Positions 34,863 to 45,100 of a stretch of 64,000 nt of DNA are shown piece after piece. Source of the DNA: Molanna angustata (taxonomy: Eukaryota > Arthropoda > Insecta > Trichoptera > Molannidae). Each line of letters begins with the position of its first letter. Within the stretch, counting starts at the first letter, position 1. The position numbers and the translations under genes are program-made. The stretch is from the NCBI GenBank assembly GCA_963576475.1, contig OY754978.1, positions 9,732,299 to 9,796,298 on the forward strand. The letters run 5' to 3'. The notes below the pieces were generated by a model that saw only the letters and a program-made list of their open reading frames with translations, did no database searches and had not been told where the DNA came from.

Positions 34863-36106
34863 TCCCCCTATTGAAATTATAAATGTCAATTAATTGTTGT
34901 GATTCCAATGACACAAGGTTGTGACAGTGAATTAGCAATAAAAAGTGATGTGAAAAATTACATTTTAATGACTTGTTTATGGGATAGGCAGAGAAAATTG
35001 CCACACATTCCTATTGATTGCTTAATTTTAATAGTGCTGGTTACCTCACATTGTGGGATATGCCATATGTGGATATAAATGTAATAATAACAATAATTAG
35101 CTTGAACTTCCATTCTGTAAAAGAAACAACATTATAAGTGACATTAACAGTTTAATATAAAAAAAAAAACAATAACGAGTCCATGGGTTTTTACTTATTT
35201 TACTAACAACTCCCAGAACCACTATGGAAACCTCAGTCATATGCATAGATAAATTTCTAGGTCTGTAAATATATTCGTACAAAGTTCATAGGAAATAGAA
35301 AATTTAAAACTGTTTGAACTCTTTATGGTTGCTGATAACATCGCTGAACATGGGTTCCTATCCAGATTCATTGAGTCTGAATAAAAATTCTTACAGCGAA
35401 AGTGAATAAAAATGTGATTTTTACTTTTATTGACATTATTTTATTTTATATTTAAGCTTTATGTTCTGACACTGTGTGATTTTATTGAATAAAAATGCCA
35501 AACATATATTGTACATTAAATTAAGCTGTAAGCTGACATTTTTTTATGAAGTAAGATGTTAAATTTGTATCTTAATCTGCTATGTATATGTCATCTACAA
35601 AAATTTAATTTATCAATATTCTATTATATTGTTATGTTTATTCTTTGAATAACCATAACAATATAACGAGCTTAAATTATCTGATAAAATAATATTTGGG
35701 TACAAATTTAACATCAATGATATTATAATCATATTTTCTTTGTCTATTGTAGTATTTATTTTATATATTGGGCCAACACGATGTGTGACAAGTTCCTTTT
35801 ATGCATCTTAATTGAATGATTTATTCATGTAGTTTATTATGAAAATATAGACTATTATAATTTTATTTTTTCTTGGCCCAACTGTTTTCACCAATAAAGA
35901 AATTTGTAAAATAACAAAAACTTTTATTTTATGACCTTTCATTTTGATCATTACGATAAATAAATATTATTTTGATAGATATTGATCTTGATCAGCAACT
36001 ATAATAATTCAGTCTGGAAATATTATGTTTATAAAATCATGTGGCTAATTTCCCATAAAGATAAATATAAATTTATTTGATTCATAAATTATATATTGCT
36101 CATCAT
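34863..36106. other. AT-rich intergenic DNA
   Basis: I see no gene. A small perfect hairpin, TATATTGTTATG and CATAACAATATA, lies at about 35625-35667. Confidence 0.45.
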
Positions 36107-36316
36107 TTTTTATTATTTCAGTCAATATTAATGATATATGTATATCAATTCAATATTCTCATCAAAAGCACAAGTATTTTTATTATTTCAGTCAATATTA
36201 ATGATATATGTATATCAATTCAATATTCTCATCAAAAGCACAAGTATTTTTATTATTTCAGTCAATATTAATGATATATGTATATCAATTCAATATTCTC
36301 ATCAAAAGCACAAGTA
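36107..36316. repeat. Three perfect 70-bp tandem units
   Basis: The unit begins TTTTTATTATTTCAGTCAAT, contains GATATATGTATATCAATTCA and ends AAAAGCACAAGTA, and is repeated three times exactly. Open frames across it are produced by the repetition. Confidence 0.96.
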
Positions 36317-37686
36317 TTTTATTTTACTGCTATCTTTTTTCTGATTCAAACCTATGTGATTTACTATATACTTGGTTTTGTCTTCTTTTGATGATTTGAA
36401 TTATAGGTAAGTACATATTTTCAAATAATCAATGTTGAATCTACACATCATTATATGATTAACCATAATTAAGTAAGCGTGTGCGATTTTGTGATGCCTC
36501 TGGGGTAACAAAATACCCCAGTATGCAGTTCCACATGCATTTTTTGGCTAATCATAATTTTCAAAATTGTAATTTTTGTTTTAATTATTCGTAATTTTCA
36601 CAATAAGTCTTCATATTTTCAATTACTCGTCAGTTTTTCTAATTAGTCGTGTTTGTTACTAATTTTTTATATCTATATAAATAAAACAAAATCGGGTTAG
36701 TTAGACTATTTATAACTCAAGAACGGCTGTACCAATTGTAATGATCTTTTATTTGTTGGAGTCGTCTCCACCCTGGATAACATAATAACTATAAAAAATA
36801 TCGGAAAAATTAACGGAAAAAATATAAAAAAAACATGTAAATAAACTGTATGCCGTACCTATTATGCAAACAATATAACTTATTAAATCTAAATAAATGA
36901 ATCAAAAATCGAATGTAAAACTTTAGGGTAGGCAGGCTACCTACTTAACAAATCATTGATAAATTTAGAATAGAAACTCGAGGTAGGTACCTAATAATAT
37001 TGAAAAGAAGATCATAAAAACTATGTGGGGTAATTTATTACCCCAGTATGCAGTAACAATGTACGAAAAAGGGTATGCAGTCCAGGGTTAATCAAGTACA
37101 GACAATGAACAATTTACATGTACTAATCAATTCAATGCTGAAGTGATAAATATCCGTAGGTATTATATACTCTTTGGTGATAAATTGATTAGGTCTGCCA
37201 CTGTTTACAATCTATATTCCTTTCTCTCCCAGTGCCAAAGAAATAGGAAAAAATAAGTTGCTATCGCCAAATACGTATTACCTATGAAATATATTGTTTT
37301 ATATATTTGTGTTTTTAATAGCCAAATTTGATGGTGTAGATGACATTATATGTGAAATTGCATAACAATTGTCACCCTGAAACGGTGAATTAAATGAATA
37401 TTGCTAAACTGTGACCAACCTCATGCTTGAGTTATAATGGGTAAGAAGTAAATAATAGATCAGAGTATTAAGGCTGTGAGACTGGTTTGTTGAAGGAGAG
37501 ATACAATAAAAGATGAAGAAAATATTAAATAATATTGTAGACAGACATAATCCATTATAATTATTATATACAAATTAATACAATATAGTAAATCATAAAA
37601 TAAAAATACAATTATGTAAATATTATCCAGCATTTTAATTAATGTGAAATTTCTATTCCTGTTACTTGAATTTTCTACCTGGAACT
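36317..37686. other. Intergenic DNA with two matching short hairpins
   Basis: CTGGGGTA-ACAAAA-TACCCCAG at 36500-36521 and TGGGGTAA-TTTA-TTACCCCA at 37026-37045 share the following GTATGCAGT. Between them, TATAACTCAAGAACGGCTGT is a word of the kind found in insect dispersed repeats. No gene is supported. Confidence 0.4.
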
Positions 37687-37699
37687 AAGTATATCTCAA

Positions 37700-38570
37700 G
37701 GAGGAGGACATTGCTGGGGAACAAAAACCAAATTTTCATATAGCCTCGGACAATATCCAACTGTATTTCAAGCAGAAATCTATGCCATAATAGAATGTGC
37801 ACTTGAGAATATAAACAAAGCCTATAAAAACAGGAATATTTATATACTATCAGACAGTCAAGCAGCCCTTAAGGCACTTGAATCAAGCCAGTTCACATCA
37901 AAACTGGTATGGGATTGCCTAACGTATCTCACAAGGCTTGGAGAACACAACAAAGTTCATTTAGTGTGGGTTCCTGGCCACAGAGGAATAGAAGGCAATG
38001 AAAAGGCAGACAAGTTAGCTAAAATAGGGTCAAGGACTCCTTTTATAGGACCTGAACCATTACTTGGGCTACCTGCAGCGACAATCAAAAAGTCGACAAA
38101 GGATTGGATCACAATCCAACACATAGAATTCTGGAAAACCTGTAATGGTCAACGACAGGCCAAAGAATTCATCGAAGGGCCCTCCAAAAAGAGGAGCAGG
38201 GAACTGCTAAACCTAAGCAGGAATCAACTAAGAACCATTACCGGTTTATTCACTGGCCACTGCCATCTTAAAAGACACCACTTCATAATGGGGATCGTAG
38301 AAGACCCAAACTGCAGAGGGTGTCAATATGAGGAAGAAACTGCCTCACACGTGATCTGTGAATGTCCAGCATTTTTGGAAGCCAGACACAAACACCTAAG
38401 GGCATATACACTAAAACCCAAGGACCTAGGGGGCATCCCAACTAGCAGAATCCTGGGATTCATTGAAGAGACCAAGCTGCTATTAAGATGAACCAATAAA
38501 TGGAGCAGCACAATAGATCAAGATGGTCGCAGTGCAGGGACTACAAAAGAACCACTCCCAATAATAATAA
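37700..38570 (+). mobile_element. 5'-truncated LINE insertion, RNase H and zinc-knuckle end only
   Basis: The insertion is bounded by perfect 13-bp duplications AAGTATATCTCAA at 37687-37699 and 38571-38583. The plus frame is open from the first base to TGA at 38489-38491 (263 residues). It shows FQAEIYAI (Glu), ILSDSQAAL (Asp), VPGHRGIEGNEKADKLA (His and Asp), then the zinc-knuckle CRGCQYEEETASHVICEC. The first catalytic Asp motif is outside, so no active RNase H is expected. The 3' end is ATAATAATAA. The protein is clearly related to, but different from, that at 22062-22935, so two LINE families are involved. Confidence 0.92.
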
Positions 38571-38769
38571 AAGTATATCTCAATATTATATAATACCGAA
38601 AAGATGAAGGAAGTATGCAAGAGTGTAATGAAAAGTTGACCATAAAAATCATAAGGAAATGCATGATTGTAAATGAGGCAAGATAAATTAACAACATATT
38701 CTCTGATAGAGATGTTTTTAAAAATCTCTTACCTATAATGTTACTTGTTTCACAAATCTAGACTGAATA

Positions 38770-38870
38770 ACATATAGAAAACTATGATTCCACCGGGAAT
38801 TGAATGCGGAACCTATGGTTTGAAAGTCAGATGTCTTAACTAACAGGCCATGATCCATATTATTATTTGT
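38770..38870 (-). mobile_element. tRNA-derived SINE, family B (diverged)
   Basis: On the minus strand TGGCCTGTTAGTTAAGACAT, CTGACTTTCAAACCATAGGT and TTCAATTCCCGGTGG follow the layout of the family-B SINE at 49185-49375. It lies just upstream of nicalin. Confidence 0.55.
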
Positions 38871-39144
38871 AGAGATAGGGTATTCAATAAATATCTGAAT
38901 TCAATAAAGTAGGTAGTTTGAATCACACGTTAACTTGCGTTAACTTTATATTTCGCGCCTTTGCTCATATTTTTTTACAATGGCAACTGTTACAGTTGAT
39001 TGTGGCGACTTGCGGTGACAGTTGGATGACATTATTTTTTCTAATTATACCGATTTACGTGCGGTCGTTTCGTTTGTGACTTGTGAGAGTGAGAAACAGG
39101 GACCTCATTACATTGATAAGTATTGTGTGATAATATAACTGAAA

Positions 39145-42100
39145 ATGTGGATAGAAGAAGCAGATAGTTTTGCGGAGTTATTCCGTGGATACTTGCCGTA
39201 TTATTTGTTGGTTGCTTTACCTATATTTATCATTATTTCGCCGGTGAATCCTGTAGCTGCATCTCACGAATTCCCTGTGTATCGTATGCAGCAGTATGAC
39301 CTGCACGGTGTAATGCACGGTGATGATATACTTGTATTATATCGCACACAAATTTATATTTGATTATTCAACAGTGGTTAATATTTTTATGTCATGTGAT
39401 TTTTGTAGGTTGCAGGAGTTCTTCTGTCAACTTGGAAGGTCGATCGTTGGCTGGCTGGAGCACTTCTCGTCATTGTGTTGTTACCAGATTACAGGACGTT
39501 ACCGTTGACCAGTTCTTAGACATCAGGTCAAAGGCTGGAGCTGTCTTGCTCCTATTGCCAAGTGATCTAAATAGTTTGTCAGAATTAGAACGAGAGGTAT
39601 GTTAAAAATAAGTCACCTGGTTATTTGTATTCTTCAATGATACATGTATATTATTCTATTGCAACATTCAAAGTTCAGAAATTTGGTTAAGGTCAAAGGT
39701 TGGATGGCTGTGTTTTTTGTTTTCTTATAGGTTATGATAAAATATTAGCCAGTTGTAAATAAACAGGATGTAAATTTCTTAAAAAATTAAACCTCTAATA
39801 GAATTGAGATGCTATGTGATTTTTCCATTTATTTAATGCATTAAAATGATGGTGATGGACTGGTCTGAATGGCTGAAAATTCTGGATGAGGCCATGGCTC
39901 ACAATGTGCTGTGCCGCCAACGTTGATGTTAGGAGTAAATTATACTGATTTTTCACATGAAAATCATTTGGTATATGAGTTACAATGCACTGATTTTTCT
40001 GATATAATTTTCTGATGACAAATATTATGTTTTTCAGTAAAAGTCGTCTTTGTTGAAAAATAAATAAGTATGAAAAATGTGTGAAATTCAACAATCATTA
40101 TTTTATAAATGTTGTATTTTATTATATTTGTAAGTAGGTAAATATCCTTTGTGATACCTTATATGTGTAATAATAGTTTGTAAAATGATACTCTGACATG
40201 TTGGTTTTATAATAATTGGATTAGTCACCTTCTGAAATATTTCTGACCTAATTTATATCAGACTATTTTGTTTACAGCTGTTTCATGGAGTTTATTTAAA
40301 AAATCCTTTATAGAACCCGCCAACCTAAATTAATTTAAAAGCGACCATTTACTAATTTTTTTTTTCGTTGATTTTTATAATACTACGTATTAGCTTGCTA
40401 ATCGACACTTTGATAGGGTTTTGGGATGTCTGCATAAAGATTAGTACAATACACTATGGTCATTATTTGAGTATTGATTATAATTGAATATTGATTACTT
40501 ATCTTGTGAGTTATTTAAATTATAATCTTTGATATATTACATAGTATGTAAGTAATTAAACCAAACATGTAAATATTTAATCAGGTCTATTTGAAACCAG
40601 GAAAGTGCCAATGTGAATAGTTATTACTGAAATGGTATTGACTTATATTATATAATAAACTATGATGAATAAGTTATAGGAATTAAATTAAACACGTAAT
40701 GTTAAAAAAAAATACAGCAAACAAAAATTTTCAATGTTTTTAAAAATTGTTTTTTAGCATATGTATCTATTGGAAAATGCTATGGCAGTTCAAGATATAT
40801 CCGTTCCAGTTTATTTTGCTCCGTGGTCATCGGAAATGAACGGAATTGTCCAGGACTTGGCAGTCAGTTTTACTAAAGACGATAAGACAGGCAGTGCTGC
40901 TGATGCCTTGTTTAATTTAGCCTCAGCTAATGGTTATCAGATAGGTAATGGATCTTTTTCATAATTATTTTATGTTTCTTGAAATAGTATTTAGTCAACT
41001 ATATTTTTATATTAAGAAAATCCTAGTGAAAATGTTGTTTACATATTCATATCTCTTCTTTCACCTTGGCTTCACGACTAAGGATAGCAGCTGCACTCGA
41101 TCACTCGACGAATGGTCTGCCTCTATGTGGACAGTCATGGACAGATAGAAGGTCTTTGGTGATTGAAGATCCTGTTTCGGACTTTACAAGCTTCTCGAAG
41201 TTTTCATAGGAAAAAAATTCAATGGTGCGCTGAGAGTATGTTGATGACAGATGATCCTCTATATGTGGAGGTTCATTTAGTATTGGCATCATTTTCCACC
41301 AACACCACATCTCAAAAGAATATTTATAATAGTCTTTCTGTGGATAATTTTTTTATAAAACAATATGAAAAAATATTCATGGTATTTACAAAATTCATAT
41401 GACATTAACAATTTTTCTTGTTATTTTATGTAGATCTTTGGGTCTGTTTCAAAGAGGTTTGCTTATTCTGCGAAGTGGACTCGCAGCTATCCCTCTATAT
41501 TTTAGGCGGTCCACCGCAAGGGAGAGTTCCGTGAGACTGATTGTGCAGCATAATATGAGGAAGTCTGGTGCTGTTCATCCTTTGGATGTGACCATACCAG
41601 TCCGTTCTTCGCTGCCTATTCCATCTGATGATATCATCAACCTCACATATTTCCTTTAAATTAATAAATTATTTATAATTTGTAGTGATATCCGGCGCAA
41701 GCAATCAGAAGCAAGACTCGAAGGTGACAACTTTACACGGGCAGTTGATGGGTCAAGAAATGATTGGGAAGAGCCACAAGGAGAATAGCAAGGTTCCCAC
41801 CATTGCTGTGGTGGCGCATTACGATTCTGCTGCGGCAGCGCCCGTTAGTAAACCGACTTAATTTATTATGCTCATATTTTACAGTAATAGATTGTCAAAA
41901 ATTATATTACTTTTAGTACAGAAACTAGATACAAAAATTATATATTTCGTACCTTTACAGGTTTAATGCCAATCAAAAATGAACTCCCATTCAACCAGAA
42001 TTAAACAAACACTTCGTATAAGTTCGTGAACACTCTCAAATTGTTTGATTTCTTATAATATAATATTATAGTTAACAACAAACATCTTGGACAATCATGT

Positions 42101-45100
42101 GGGCTACGCAGAACACAATTTTTTTTTAGCTTGGTCGTTAGATGAGCAAACCACCTCCCATTCCGATAAGTCATACCTACTTAGGTTTATTTTATGTTAA
42201 CTATTTTGAGTTCTATAGTTCTTTATTTTACAAATGCATTATTTTTATACCAGACAACAACTGCTGCCATTAAAGAGAACATTGAATGAGATCACTAAGA
42301 AGAATGAGGGTATGAAATGAGGACACAAGTAAACAATATAAGTTGGAGAAAGATGTAGTCAATTGAATGAAAGTTAACAAACTGAGATGGTTTGGTCACT
42401 TGAAAAGAATGAATGAGGAACGCCTGACAAAGAAAATATATGAAGCTGACGGGAACAGAATAAGAGGTCGGGGGCTTCCAAGAAAAGAATGGCACGACAA
42501 TGTGAACGATATACTGAAAGACGGAAATGTAAGGTCTAAATGCATATACACCATCCAAAAACTTATACATAAAAGAAAATAAACATACAGAAGATGGCAC
42601 AGTATGAAACATTAAAACTAATACATGAAATAAAAATAGGAAAATAGAAAACCCTGAACTAAGACTTACGAAGAGAACACAAATCCACAACTACAACACA
42701 CTACAAAAAAAAAGAGAAAGCTACAAAAAAAATTAGATACTAAAGAACAATGTGCAAAAGGCTGTTTGACTACAATAATTTGTCAGAACAACTAAAAATA
42801 AGGAATGAAAAAGCATGCCAACGGGAATTGAAAACCAGACTTTGTTCCAAGAACTGAAGTAAAGTGTTTTATTTGAAAAACTACTATATGAAACTTACAA
42901 TGTTGACTACAAATTATTGTCATGAGCCAGTCGGCTCTTTTAATAATTATTATAAAAAAAGAAGCGTAAACAAAAGACGAATATGTATGAGACGATGCAT
43001 GAATGTTGACGAGGCGTTCAGTTCTATTTGCCTATGCCGTGGCGGACAAGGTGTGATGGTATGTATGTATGTTGAATAGAAATAATTATGTATATTGTGT
43101 CGTTTTATAAACAGGTTTATCAACTCATTACAAGATGAGGAAGTAGTGTCGCTGGTTCTTTGGTCAATGAAGATTATTATGGAAAGAGTATTTGATTTAT
43201 ATTAGATATTTAATACAATAAAAAATTGTGTATTTTAGGAATTGGCTACGGGAGCAGATTCTAATGCATCGGGTGTGTCAGTCCTACTGGAGCTCGCAAG
43301 AATATTTTCCCAATTGTACTCCTCACCCAGCACTCGTGGTCCTGTCAATCTAGTCTTCTTGCTCACCGGAGCGGCGAGAATGAACTACTACTCAACTAAG
43401 AAATGGATTGAGGATCAATTGGACGCAGTCGATGGTTCATTGATACAGGTTTGTAGTAAACAAAATCATTCATTCGATTTATGTTACAGCTATAAAAAGA
43501 GTTATTACTATGTTTTATTACTTTTATCTGTATCTTAATCTGTCTTATTTTTGTTTGTAACTCCTATGTGAAAAATAATGTGACTACACATATACATCAA
43601 CTTTATGCATAAAACAAAAATGTGTATGTGTGATGTGTAATTGTTTTTTATCTTAATAAATAAATATTAACACTGTTAACATAGACAAAATAGAAACATC
43701 TTATAAAGTGGTCAGATACTAAAATTCATTTAGTCAAATTTGCTACTAATTAGTTGGTGAAAGCTTTATTTCGATATAATTGATTTTTAATTATAGTTGG
43801 GGAAAACAAATTTTAAATAATTAGTGACATTGAATTATTTGAACAGTTGCTATATTAAATTTCTGTGAAATAAGTAATGGTATCAGGATTTGAGTGTCAT
43901 TAAATTCTGATTGGTTTAATTTTCGTTAGTTGAATGTGATTTAAAGGTTAACCAGTTATCTGTATTACTGAAATTGGCTAACCGTCATATTATAGTCAAG
44001 ATGCAAATAGCGAAAAGTAATATGAGTAATTTTGGTAATCTTAAAAACTGTTATTAAATTGAGATTTGATGGAATTCCATTTGAATTTTAATTTAGAATA
44101 TGAAATAAAATATTTTTTAATAATTCACATGAAAAAGTGCATAGCAGGAAACTGGTCATAGTTGCATTAAAACAATGGAATTATTAAAAAATGTGTTAAA
44201 TGTTATGTAAAAAAGTGGTTTTAATTGTTTTATATTGCAGTCATTCATCTATGATATGCCAGTATTTGACTTGGCCCTGAAATCGTTGGATTTAGCAATC
44301 CAAGATAAAAGTTAAGGGGAGATTAAATTTCATTTGCGTATAACAGTGCAAAATGAAATGTCAGTTTCGTAATCTTCAACTATAGACATATTTTACATTT
44401 TCTGTGATTATTGTCTATAACGCATCTGTCACATTGTCAATAACCTTAAATGATACGTGACGCGAAGCTGTGATTAAATATTATTTTATTATTATAACAC
44501 CACATTATTTTATTTGTTTCATTACACAGCAGGGTACGTTTTCAATTTTTGCTATATTTATACCTATCAATTTTACATATTTATTAAAATCAATCATTGT
44601 AGTGACAAAATGTATGTTTATTTTACAGATGGATCTGGAACTAAGTGATGATGGTAAAATAATATCTTTTATAGAACATCTAGGAATACACAGACTATAT
44701 AGAAACAGGATGGATCATTTTAAAAAGTGGGATGAAAAAACATCACAAAAATAAAGTTTTAAAATGCGTGCCTGACTGGCTGACAGTCTGTTTCGTTTGT
44801 TGTCAGGCAATACATTATCATTTATATAAAAAAGAAAATAAATGTTAAATACATGAACCACTTCTATATTAAGTCTTATTTTAACAACAAAAATAAATCA
44901 TGATTATAATTATTATCATGCATAGTTATTTGTAGTAAAATGAAATAAAACATTAAAGCTTACGGTGATTAGTGCGCCACCTGGCGATAAAAGACTAGAA
45001 ACAATACTTAACTCAAGATTTAGACATGCGATCCGCCAGAAACGTTGAGTTAAATATTTGTCGTTTAGTGACATATTTAAGGGAAGATTAGGTACTGAAA

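Noticed and set aside
36077..36399. Three short similar proteins in tandem
   Set aside because: They are the same frame restarted in each 70-bp tandem unit.
41080..41310. Transposase or LINE fragment in nicalin intron 3
   Set aside because: Several frames with stops give suggestive but unassignable peptides; noted only next to the LINE tail at 41430-41660.
42295..42690. Minus-strand open frame of 131 codons rich in hydrophobic residues
   Set aside because: It shadows the plus-strand LINE remnant 42367-42582 and has no recognisable motif.
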